Shown here: positions 37,801 to 46,644 of the stretch, piece by piece
Layout: each line of letters starts with the position of its first letter
How positions within the stretch are numbered: the first letter of the stretch is position 1
Assembly: GCF_001949145.1 (NCBI RefSeq)
Contig: NW_019091390.1
Span: 1,280,142-1,344,141 of the forward strand
Length of the DNA stretch: 64,000 nt
Reading direction: 5' to 3'
Source of the DNA: Acanthaster planci
Taxonomy: Eukaryota > Echinodermata > Asteroidea > Valvatida > Acanthasteridae
Translations under genes and position numbers: made by a program
Notes under the pieces: model-generated
The model's input: only the letters and a program-made list of their open reading frames with translations
Database searches by the model: none
What the model was told of the DNA's origin: nothing

Positions 37801-40800
37801 TTTGATGGGGGTAAGCATACTCACACGTTTAAAAAATATTTGCAGATAATCATGCCCTCATTGAAAACTGAGTCAAGTACACCCTGGCATATCAAGTCCC
37901 TGTGTAGCATCTGTCTAACATAAATCAAGATTCATGAAAGTGGGGAAGAGTTCTCTGAACTTTACTCTTGCTTACGGATGCAAAATTCAATTCCCTTCTT
38001 GTGTCTTGGTTCAGCCAAAATTATTGAGGTGTGCTGAGAAAGAAAATGGCTTTGCAGTCAATGCTACAACAGACTCAATGCATGAAGGTTTTCTGTTTCT
38101 GTCTTTTTTGTTTTTACTAAATAATTACCATTGTAATCTGCTTAAATTTGTAGAAGTTTAACAGACACATTTGCAATTTAGGCTCTCTGGAAAATGAAAA
38201 AACAAAGTTTTCTGGGCCATCTGCACTGAAACATCAACATTTGAGTGCTTCTTTCGCCAGAATGCATTAGAACAACTGTGGGCAAGTTTGATGGAGAACC
38301 ATAGTTAACCAAAGTTTGACTGTCTCTGATCGAACGCATTATAGCCGACGGTGGTTGGACTAGTCTAGTCAACTATTTGCGACCAGCCCATCGAGGTTGG
38401 TTGCATCGTTGTTGCCGTAAACCATTTTTAATAGCACAGTGCAGAGAGGACCAGTTATAAGAAATATCCCGGAAAAGAAGTATGTCACTTGTAAACAACC
38501 AAGTTCACTTTTAGTTTTGTTATTTTGCCCAACCTGCGGCCGCTTTTTCTTGCCTTCTCCCTAATGACCTAACAACGGTTGACTAGGGTCGTCTGCACTT
38601 CAAATTCACTGCACATGCACTAGGTACATCATGAACCGACCACCAGTTAACTAGTGGTCCTTGATTGAACTTGCCCGAAAATTGTTGAAGATTGAGATGT
38701 ACTTGGAAAATGAATTTACCCTTCAAATTTGACGTGGTAAATGAATCCGTCGCAACCTGTCTCAGTTGAAGTCTGCTCTTTACCCACTGTTTTACTTTCA
38801 TCTTGCTGCAATGCACTGTCCTTTGAGACTGGAGTTGAAGGATCTGTGTGTCGGCCATCGCTATTGGAGTCTTGCGCATCCGTGGCAACACTGTTTCTAC
38901 TTCCATTTCCGTTCACCAGTTCTCCAGTTTCACTCTCCTGAAAGCTCTGCAACCTCCCGTCAGCATCCTTGGCGGTTTTCTCAGCATCGCTGTTTGTGGC
39001 AGAGATATCCCTGATGTTGTGATTAGCATCCACCGCTATGTCCTTAGCAACGCCTTCTCCACAGTTCACACTGTTCAATTGTCCCTCGTCGGTCGACGAA
39101 GCTGGGGTGATCTTGATGATATCAGCCTCAAACCAAGCTCCAATACTGAGGTCCAAAGCGTCAATCAAATCTCCAACCTTGAGAAATTAAAGTTCAAAAT
39201 TGTCAGTATTGATAGTTATTTTGCTCACTTCCTCCCTGTTTCAAAATAAAAGGGTGAGTCCCTCTGATTTCAATTCAAAAGGAGCAGCCGAATAACTTTT
39301 CACAGGATGCTAATATGATGCTGAAGATATTCACATGGTGTCGCCTACGTGACGTTAATGCGATTAAGAAGCAAGCGTGTCAGGAAATTTCGGAAAGAAT
39401 TCCATATATACCTGATAGGTGCTTCCAAACTGGCGAGTGCTGGTGGAAGGTTTGTCCTCAATTTCATGGACTGCGTCGCTGGAGTTGCTCCCAGATGTCG
39501 AGTGCTCTGAGTCACTGTTCTCCGACACAAAGCCACTGTCTGGTTTGCTGTGGCTAGCCGCCTCATAGTCCGATGTGGTGGCTGGCAAAGCCGCAGGCTG
39601 TGCTTTAATCATGATCTGAATGATGTCATTTAGGCCAACGCTGTAATCGAAAAGTGTCTGTCCATCTTCCAACTGAAAAACGAAAGACAATAAATTTGTA
39701 CAAGTAAGGAAGATGCCAGTGTAGATCTGGTAGTTGTGTTGATAGCCACAATTGGCCAATCTGCGCAATTATGTCAATTGCTGCACTTTGTCAATTAATC
39801 TTGCATTACGATTTCTTCTTAATTAGGTCTCCAGATGTAACCATCAGTGATCAACTGTTTTTAATGTGTGGTTGTGGAAAAAACAAAAATCCACTGAAAA
39901 GGGAAGGCAATGTCTGAAATTTCCGACATTATAGACCGATCAAGCAATGTGATGGACCTACAGTGCAAAGTGACTGATCACATCCTAATCGTATCTACAA
40001 ATGGGCAAGTCCATCCTCTATGATGAGTGCGACTTAAACTTTTGCAGTTACTGAAACCTGAGGAAATCAATCTTTCAGTTTAGCATCTTGAGCTAAAGAA
40101 ACTGATGGTCTCCCTTCCCTGTCACTGAAAAATTAGTACAAATTGGTGTGAAGTTCAATGAAGGTTAGAAAAACAAGCCAGGAAAAGAGGCTATACACTG
40201 AAACCAGACCTATCATGCCTACATGTATTTAAAGGTAGAAATGCTTTTTTGAGTTCAGGCTTAGTTTTAAAAATCTGTGCAACTCCAAACACTGCAAGGC
40301 AGACATGACAGTTGTATGCAACAAAATGAGTGATTTGAAATATTTCCTTTTTGTTTCTATTGTTGACGACGACTGGAGAAGCAGAGCGGAACACAAACTT
40401 CATCTAAGGTCTCAATTCTGAAACACTTGACATTACAATGACAATGTGTATATTAAAGGTAAATAACCTGTCATGCCTGACACCTGTTACACCCCAACTA
40501 CTGTCTAGCATCAGTCCCAACTACAGTTGGGATGGTCCCAATCACAGTACTACAGCTGAACGTCACTTTGCCGAACACCGCTATACCAAACATTCGGCTG
40601 TACCAAACATCATCCTTGGCTCCAAATATTTCGTGCACAAAACTTAAAGAATATTATGCAGTTGCAAATCAACGGAGATTCGCCACAGCATGCATCAGAG
40701 ATTGATCCTGAGCGGTAGCTTCACGACTTTTGGATAAACTAAAATATCAATTTAATAAAATATCAATATAATAAAAAACAAAAAGAATTAACAGATACAT

Positions 40801-43113
40801 TTCTAGAAACCTCAAACGTGAATGCAATGGCAAAACATCACGAAAACAGCGAATCATAGTATCACAAGACCGTACTTCAGTTAGACAAGAGAGGGCGCTA
40901 TTCAACATGGCAACGAAACGTTCAGCGGTTAATTTCGCACTATACTGAACGACTGCTGTACCGTACATTTAGTGTGGACCCCATCGTGTTCATTATAGTG
41001 GCATTCCACTGGACATGTATACTTGAGCAAACCTAACTACAGCACAGGCAAGTTCAATCAAGGACCACTAGTTAATTGGTGGGTTGGTTCATGACGTACC
41101 TAGCGCATGTGCAATGAAGTTGAAGTGTGAATGACCAGTGTTGTAGTACTCGTACTCGAGCACTACTCGAGTACCATTTTCAAAGTACTCGTACTTGTAC
41201 TCGGATGTCCAAGTGCTCGTACTCGAATGACAGTTCTTGGTACTCGGGCTACAAAATACTCAGAACTCGACATCCAAAAATTGTACTCGAGCATCAGAGT
41301 ACTCGTACTCGTTTAACAGTAATCAATAAAAAAAATCCTTTAAGTTAACTTTCCACGGCCATTAAAATAAGGTACAAAAATATCGACCCCAATGACCCGA
41401 TATTCGATAAGGTTCTGACAAAGAGAAGATCGAACGTGGGACCATTAACGTAGACGACCCATTTGCCGTCTGTGCCCGTACTTAACCAATCACGTACACA
41501 AATTATATTGTGGTACTCCAGAATTGTCCCGTTATTTACTTGGGCATTGGTAGTCTGGTTCCTGGACCCAAAAATTCTAACAACGAACCCAGCATACAAA
41601 AAATCACAGCCATGTGAGTAATTGAGTCTGTAAAATAGACTTCGCCACGCCATGCACGTTGTGTCAACTGCTGCAACGCACGTGTAGTGACCGTGACATT
41701 GCTAGCCAGATCACTTGTTCTTGTAGCCATGTCATCTGCATTCGGTGTTTCTTTTACACAGTGGCAGGTCTTAAGAGTCTCTAAATTAAGATAAAACTAC
41801 TTTTGAATTAGAAGTACTTGTACTCGTACTCATACTCGGAATTAGAAGTACTTGTACTTGTACTCCTACTCGGAAGTGCAAGTACTTGTACTTGTTCTCG
41901 TACTTGGAAGTGCAAGTACTTGTACTCGGAAACCAGTACCTGTACTCGGCTGGCAAAGGACTCGACCTGTCTTTGTGCTCGGCAGTCAAAGTACTCGGCA
42001 GTACTTGGTACTCGGAAAAAAGTACTCGACTACAACACTGTGAATGACTCTAGTCAAACGTTGTCAGGTCAATAGGTCAAAGGGGAGAAAAGGTGCCCGC
42101 AGGAAGGGCAAAATAGCAAAAATAAATGTGAAAATGTATACTAGCAACATACTGTTTTTCTGGCATTTTTCTTATATTTCCTCTCTGCACTGTGCTGTTA
42201 AAAAAGGTCTATGGCAACTAGCGATGCTATCAACCTCGATTCGCTGGTCGCAAATAGTTGACTAAACTAGTCCAACTATCGTCCACTAGCGTGCATGCGA
42301 TCAGAGTTAGTCAAATTGTGGTTATATAGTCGTTGATTGAACTTGACCACAGAGTGCCATTACCTCACTCCCCTGAGTACGATCTTGCCGGGCCTGACAG
42401 TTCCCACCATGCCTTGTGCGCGTGCACGATCTTAACCCCCGTTTTTATGAAATTAAATATCCCACTATTTTGGAGATATAAATTAGGACTGTAGTCGATG
42501 TGTGGCTTTTGAAATACATGTGTGATTCACTTTACGTTTGTGTTTATTCATCCTGAATCACCAGTCAAGGTCAGTTTTATATTTTACACGACCACTCAGG
42601 GTTGTTGAAGGAATGGACATGCAGCCCATGGAGTCAAGGTTGAGAATGCCAGGATACGTCATGTACGTGTGTCCATGCCATACTCATGTGCCAAACATTA
42701 TTTCCTTCATACATGTCATATCAACAACTTGTGTTTGTGGAAACCTGGAGAAGGATGACATGGTTCCGAAATTTTTGAAAAACATTGTATGTGCAATTGC
42801 GCACTTTCAAAATTTGCGCTGAACAGCACACAGACTTTGACAGATATCCCAAACTTTTACATGTTTAACTACGCATGAATATTCTTGTAAATTCCCAGGG
42901 TCCTAGTCTACTGCCTTAAGCCATCCCATGGCCTTGAAATGCTTGAATTTGAAAGATTACCTGCTTTCCTCGATAAAATAAACGCTGTCGTTCACACGGG
43001 GCGTCAAAAGGAGCCACAAGTTTGGGTCTCAAGTCCTCGATTTTCGTCAATTTCGACAAACCATCCACGCGGATGGACTTTTTACCATCAAATGATCGAA
43101 CCTGTATCCACAT
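28874..43113 (-). CDS. UHRF1: UHRF1-type E3 ubiquitin ligase (16 exons, 889 aa)
   Basis: Coding exons in gene order: 43113-42961, 39672-39412, 39177-38720, 37546-37378, 36990-36819, 36634-36448, 35834-35711, 35032-34925, 34114-34010, 33479-33373, 32976-32814, 31957-31820, 30776-30638, 30092-29953, 29480-29382, 29020-28874; 2670 nt, phases join. UHRF1 reads hemimethylated CpG and H3 tails and recruits DNMT1 through histone H3 ubiquitination. Domains: ubiquitin-like 1-76 ([12 protein letters not shown]); tandem Tudor about 139-400; PHD about 405-475 ([19 protein letters not shown]); SRA about 505-705 with the NKR base-flipping finger at 598-600 ([15 protein letters not shown]); basic linker 736-790; RING C3HC4 with C820, C823, C835, H837, C840, C843, C855, C858. 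It is about 95 residues longer than human UHRF1, mostly from an insertion in the first Tudor. UHRF2 is the vertebrate duplicate; a single invertebrate gene is pre-duplication, so UHRF1/2 is the strict name. The exon 10-11 junction uses a GC donor. Confidence 0.96.
30777..31819 (-). other. UHRF1 intron 12
   Basis: Holds a tRNA-derived SINE at about 31440-31690. Nothing else recognisable. The neighbouring introns 29021-29381, 29481-29952 and 30093-30637 show no features. Confidence 0.5.
31440..31690 (+). mobile_element. tRNA-derived SINE, copy 1
   Basis: A pol III head is recognisable: an A-box-like ggagtcagtttggtaaag (about 31449) and a B-box-like aagttcaaatccagc (about 31491-31505). It is followed by a body, ggattgggttttcagtccct ... 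gagtctgtgggtttt ... gggttttcttcccacct, which recurs at 57512-57640. The 3' end is not sharp. Confidence 0.6.
31958..32813 (-). other. UHRF1 intron 11
   Basis: Contains the 168-bp TIR element at 32020-32187. The rest has no recognisable content. Introns 32977-33372 (GC-AG) and 33480-34009 hold none either; an open plus-strand frame at 33484-33969 has no domain. Confidence 0.5.
32018..32189. mobile_element. 168-bp MITE family T3, copy 1
   Basis: Element 32020-32187 with inverted ends of about 60 bases: tgggcatttcacaatagtgc on the left against cgggcaattcacagtagtgt as reverse complement on the right, continuing through gccaccaagagtttgcaa and attggccaatcac. TA lies on both sides (32018-32019, 32188-32189), as in Tc1/mariner-type insertion. 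Exactly the same length as the copy at 49942-50109. Confidence 0.75.
33373..33479 (-). CDS. UHRF1: UHRF1 exon 10: SRA NKR-finger exon ending in a GC splice donor
   Basis: Encodes [21 protein letters not shown] and on to LTKMN. After it the minus strand reads AACAT|GCAAGTCAAG. Taking the GC donor (33372-33371) joins AT to the first G of exon 11 and gives [14 protein letters not shown], which aligns without a gap to the human QKLTNTNRALALNC. The two nearby GT options either shift the frame or add residues. GCAAGT is the usual consensus of GC-AG introns. Confidence 0.75.
34115..34924 (-). other. UHRF1 intron 8
   Basis: Contains the T4-family TIR element at 34453-34642. No other content recognised. 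Intron 35033-35710 is also featureless. Confidence 0.5.
34453..34642. mobile_element. TIR element family T4, copy 1
   Basis: Starts gggtgcgttggtgcggttac and ends gttaacacaagtaacttgct tgaacgcaccc. The reverse complement of the end begins gggtgcgttcaagcaagtta, so the inverted ends span about 37 bases, extending into tcaacatgaata / ttaacatgagtata. The interior carries ggagagtactcc-type repeats. Terminal GGGTGCGTT is shared with 45426-45737. Confidence 0.6.
35941..36246. mobile_element. T3-related TIR element with a different interior
   Basis: The ends share the T3 core gccaccaagagg/tttgcaa: left gattcacattacagtgcgcc accaagaggttgc and, as reverse complement, right gatgatgcacagtagagtga gccaccaagaggttgc; both continue to ggccatttttt. 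The ~200-base interior is unrelated to the 168-bp copies. Length about 306 bp. Confidence 0.6.
36275..36358. mobile_element. Small pogo/Tigger-like MITE
   Basis: 84 bp from caatggaatgtcgctata to tgtagtgagattccactg; the ends are inverted copies of CA(A/G)TGGAAT. The inner catcgtgtt(t/c)(g/a)tt(g/a)tagtg block recurs at about 40982-41000. CAGTGGAA ends and a TA on the left recall pogo/Tigger elements; the right flank is CA, not TA. Confidence 0.4.
36991..37377 (-). other. UHRF1 intron 4 with a possible tRNA-derived SINE
   Basis: On the minus strand, at about 37320-37190, a B-box-like ggttccaatccct (from plus agggattggaacc at 37214-37226) follows an A-box-like agtaagggggagttggtac. This looks like an old tRNA-derived SINE head. 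Weak evidence. Confidence 0.35.
38281..38675. mobile_element. TIR element family R, empty-site copy
   Basis: 395 bp from ggcaagtttgatggagaacc to gtggtccttgattgaacttgcc. It matches, in reverse complement, the two halves of 41049-42348 over almost its full length (gtcaactatttgcgaccagc, agcacagtgcagagagga, attttgccc, tgcacttcaa, catgcactaggtac blocks). At the position where the other copy carries the hAT insertion, it has a single gtcgtctg (38588-38595). Lies in UHRF1 intron 3 (37547-38719). Confidence 0.8.
38720..39177 (-). CDS. UHRF1: UHRF1 exon 3: first Tudor with a large acidic insertion
   Basis: This exon covers residues 139-290. It opens with [19 protein letters not shown], where F154 corresponds to human Phe152 of the methyl-lysine aromatic cage, and closes with IYHVKFE, continued as GYEDQG in exon 4. 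Between about residue 171 and 282 lies a Ser/Asp/Glu/Thr-rich stretch of roughly 110 residues with no fold that I recognise; human UHRF1 has only about 20-25 residues at this position and vertebrate UHRF2 a moderately longer stretch. The frame is open throughout and both splice phases fit, so it is coding, not an unspliced intron as far as can be judged. Confidence 0.9.
41049..42348. mobile_element. TIR element family R, copy interrupted by a hAT element
   Basis: Two parts, 41049-41135 and 42041-42348, together about 387 bp, are the reverse complement of 38281-38675. Left end ggcaagttcaatcaaggacc, right end gttgattgaacttgacc. The interruption is the hAT element 41136-42040 plus one extra copy of the 8-bp target. 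Confidence 0.8.
41128..42048. mobile_element. hAT element (905 bp, non-autonomous) with perfect 8-bp target duplication
   Basis: Element 41136-42040 starts CAGTGTTGTAGT and ends ACTACAACACTG, a perfect 12-bp terminal inverted repeat of the hAT CAG(A/T)G type. Both flanks are tgaatgac (41128-41135 and 42041-42048). About 180 bases at the left end and 220 at the right end are dense in tactcgtactcg / gtacttg units, the expected subterminal transposase-binding repeats. The unique interior (about 41340-41800) encodes no recognisable transposase. Insertion is into the family R element. Confidence 0.9.
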
Positions 43114-43320
43114 GTTTGCAACTCAGAATGCTCTTAAGTCGCAATGAATGTACTAATTTTCAGTCGTCACAGTGAAAATTCGGAATATAGATATAGGAGG
43201 AGGAACCTTTTCGATCACAATAGTGTACCGAACTTCACTGCGTTCTGCGTGTGATGAGTTCGCGTGCACTCGCCACACTACTGCTTGTTTTTGTACGTAT
43301 CAATGACACATGTGAGTGGT

Positions 43321-43329
43321 GGCGGGAAA
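43321..43329 (-). promoter_or_regulatory. E2F-type site upstream of UHRF1
   Basis: Plus strand ggcgggaaa, i.e. TTTCCCGCC on the gene strand, 208 bases before the UHRF1 ATG. It fits the E2F consensus TTTSSCGC. Vertebrate UHRF1 is an E2F target at G1/S. A second perfect match, tttggcgc, is at 44786-44793. Motif evidence only. Confidence 0.5.
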
Positions 43330-45422
43330 CCCAGATGACCCCAGGTCAAGTATTTAAAGTTCATCAAGGAGTGTTTACTAGCCTTCGTTCAATGTGCTTC
43401 GTGAAAACGTGCTTTCCAAAAAATCGCGTGCAGCCAAGGCGTGCAGAACATACCGATTTCCGTTACGACACAGAATGAAAAGTAAAAAAGTGGGAACATG
43501 TTTTTGGTGAAACGGAATGCATTTATTAAAAACAGAACAAAATGCTTTTAATATACATGTCTTTTCTCAAGTAGGCCCTAGTTCTGGATAAATTCCTTTC
43601 AAATAAATTACTGCAACCAGATTAAGCGAAATATGAAACACAAAAGAACAGACAAGTGGTAACCATAGAGCTGTACGTATCACCGCAACGAAAACGGCTC
43701 AGCTATATCGCGCGCGATTTTACATGTTTAATTCACATACGAGGCAGGAAAAATAGGAAGGCATAAGCGGTGCGGTAAACAACAGTGTTCGATATTTATA
43801 TCGCGCGTAATTCCCTTACCTTAGAGAGAGGCGAAGTTGTGAAGGGTACATACTCTAAATCACTTGATTCCTGCGCACAATTTGATGTAAGATCGATCCT
43901 ACAATAACAGGTGGAATACTCAGGACGCATTGTACAACATTTGCGATAAATCCAACTGAGGGGCTAAGTTGCGGCTTAACTTTGAGAATTTCGTTCACAA
44001 AGCCGCCCAAGCCGTGGTCCGGTTTTACACTGACGACGACCGGGGGGGGGTTAAAGGGTGGGAAAAAACTACAAGTTTGTAACTGAATCTTGTAATGAAA
44101 TACGAAAAAGTTTCCTAGCGGTCCTGTTCTCGAAATTTCAGTGAAAACACTGTGGCCAGATTTTTCGCCGATACTCTGCTGTTTTCTAAGAGCGCGTATT
44201 TTAGTGTACTACAACCGAAGCGGCGATATGACTGGAGAGAAGGCTATACGTGTCAAGCGCAAAGTCATGCCATCTGACCGTGACTCCACTCGACGGTCTG
44301 GTCCCCCAGACCATGGATGAAGGAGACTGTCCACCGCCACCCTTGGCATTGAATCGAATATGCGAAGGGCAGATACATACATAATTTTGGTCGAACGCTC
44401 ATCGAATTCGGAAAAAATCTTATCACCGGACCTTTTTTCATGTGAAACCATGCAAACCGCAGGCCAGTTTCGTACGCGTACGCATGCATTAGGATGACAA
44501 GTAACCCACAATGCTTTGTGCATCCATATTTGTGACGTATTTCCTTCAGAAATATTTGTGAAGTGCGTCATCTTTCCCAGCGTCCTGTATTACCTTGGGT
44601 GTTTTGGGGCACTCGTAACCATGAATTGCATGGTTCTTTGGTAATTCGTTTTCTTTCGGACAGTCTAATTGGGTTAGAATTAACTACCCGCGATGGTGTA
44701 GTAATCCAGCCCACAAAGCAATTAACAAAAGAGAATTAATCGAATCATTATCTTGGTATAATTTTGACTGTTGAAAAACATAATGTTTGGCGCGATCATA
44801 CTTGTGACGTTTTCCTTCACGAGACAATTAAGTGAAAGGAATTGTCCTAGCTTCCCAGCGCCCTGTAGTTACGTAACTATTGGCGAACGGGGGAGATCAG
44901 TGGGAACAAAGCTACAGCGCTGACTCCTGCTGGGCGCAGGCTATGTTTGTGCACAAACCTATGGAGAATTTGAAATTTTGTACGGCTTTTGTACAGCTTT
45001 GCACATCTGCGTCTGTGTTCTAAAAAAATACAACGAACCAAGCAGATACGCAAACAACCCGAAGGCACAATCAGTAAACGAGTGTTTCATTCACAAATAT
45101 CAGTTTTTTTCTATTCTTCTGATATCTCAGTGGGGTTTCAATTTGCTCTCCGCCAAAAACGCGTGCACGCGCGTATGCGCTGCCATGAACTCTGCCGTGA
45201 CATTTTCAGATTTACGGTAGGCCTAGTACCCGATGCGCGCAAAGCTGCTGCTCCAGAACCGTCAACCCACTTAACACTGACTGAATTAAGGGAAGGACTT
45301 TTTAATTTAGCTGAAAATATTCATCAAAAGACAGCCATCGAAAGACATGCATACAAAATCGGACGACCTTGCTCGAATGTTAGGGAAACATTCGTTTAAA
45401 AATAATCAGCTATGGATGTACC

Positions 45423-45740
45423 ATTGGGTGCTTTCGATTAGCTTCCCTGAACACACCAGTGTTCGAGGGATGCCTCAAAAAGAGGCTTATCGAACGCTGC
45501 AGTGTATTTTCAAAGGCATTCTGGCAAAAAGGTCAAGTCCCCACCACGTTCCATCATGTACGTCCATGCTCGAACAGTCCATCCGTGACGTCATTACACT
45601 CGGGCAGCCTCCAGAGACCCGCTCGCCAGCTGGGGTAGTGATGGCTGACACCAGGGCAGGCACGAGAATCACGTGATGGCTAAACGAACGCTCTCGTGTA
45701 AGTTTGACTTACACATGTAAGCTAATCGAACGCACCCATT
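45423..45740. mobile_element. TIR element family T4, copy 2
   Basis: Element 45426-45737, 312 bp, starting gggtgctttcgattagctt and ending aagctaatcgaacgcaccc, an inverted repeat of about 19 bases with one mismatch. The trinucleotide att flanks both sides (45423-45425, 45738-45740). The terminal motif GGGTGC(G/T)TT is shared with 34453-34642. No open frame for a transposase. Confidence 0.65.
45586..45593. promoter_or_regulatory. CRE palindrome TGACGTCA
   Basis: A perfect 8-base CREB/ATF site, about 1.05 kb upstream of the REXO1 ATG. It lies inside the T4 element 45426-45737, together with a TCACGTGA palindrome at 45669-45676, so any role would come from transposon-derived sequence. Confidence 0.3.
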
Positions 45741-46644
45741 GCTCTGTGCGCTGACGTTCGCGTATGTTGTACTTGCGTGTTGCATTCAGAATACATTATT
45801 CGAAATCCATTCTATTTGATTTCGAATGTTCTACAAACTCGCACAAAATATGGATTCAAAATGTTTGTGCAAATGGCCCTGCGCGGATGAGACGATAGTG
45901 CTCTAGTTTGAATGGTATGGATCATGGAATCAACATAGAGGCCAGTTCCATCGAACGGCGTCGTCGTCGCGTCACCGTTTTCAGTTTGCGAACCTTGCGC
46001 GTGTAACTTATGACGCTAAGGCCCGTTACGAGGCCGGAAGGGTAAACGATACCTTTAAACTTTTCCCTATTGGAGGCTTGCGCGCAGAGGGATTTGCAAA
46101 CCTAGTGGGGTTTCCGTCTTTTATTGTGCGCCACACCTCTCTCCTTTTCGCCTCAGTTACCGCCTCCAGTTATCGAACAGGACTCTCAGGCTGGCTGCCA
46201 GTGTTCCGCCGCGCCGGCTCACTGGCGTTAGCACTCGACACTTGAGCGCAAACTTTATTGATAATCGGCCTTGAGTTGCCATTTCGAAACCTGTGCACCA
46301 GGCCTGCATGGACTATACTTTCGGGCCCAGGCAGAGCTTTTCCTAAGTTGAAACCTGGAATGGTGAAGGTTAAGGAATTCTTCTCGCCGTAGCATGCAAT
46401 GCGTATAATTATTAAAAAGCGTTTCGGAAATTTGAGTGATAGCGCCCTCTTTCGAGCTTGCTTGAAAATACACACATTGACAGGCACTTCCTCTGAAAAG
46501 TACAAAGCTCGAAGAAGACGAATCTTTCTTCTTGAATAAATTTTCGTGATACAAATATGGAATTCTTCTGCTTGGTCGCAGAAAGTCACACATAAACTTA
46601 ATCTGCGTGGCTCATCATCTTGGGTGTATCAAAAGTAGAATATT

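Larger units (their letters stand above)
39673..42960 (-). other. UHRF1 intron 1, carrying nested transposons
   Basis: About 3.3 kb. Holds the family R copy 41049-42348 with a hAT element inside it. A further pogo-like candidate runs from about 40524 (cagttgggatgg after TA) to 41011 (ggcattccactg); its ends are only weakly inverted. The remaining sequence has no recognised content. Confidence 0.55.
43114..46644. promoter_or_regulatory. Divergent promoter region UHRF1 / REXO1
   Basis: The start codons of UHRF1 (43113, minus) and REXO1 (46645, plus) face away across 3.5 kb. CpG is visibly more frequent here than in the introns (tatcgcgcgcgattt near 43707, tatcgcgcgtaatt near 43800). No coding exon recognised; the minus frame at 44209-44571 and plus frames at 44978-45676 have no domain. 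A T4-family TIR element occupies 45426-45737. Two partly similar blocks (tgtgacgta/tttccttca ... cccagcgt/ccctgta at about 44530-44600 and 44811-44870) look like an old local duplication. Untranslated first exons may exist. Confidence 0.55.

Noticed and set aside
41147-42030. TACTCG-rich blocks as a satellite or CRISPR-like array
   Set aside because: Units are irregular, lie only at both ends of one 905-bp unit, and that unit has hAT ends and an 8-bp target duplication.
44209-44571. 120-codon minus-strand open frame in the divergent promoter region
   Set aside because: No recognised domain, and two overlapping frames are equally open; judged chance in CpG-richer DNA.
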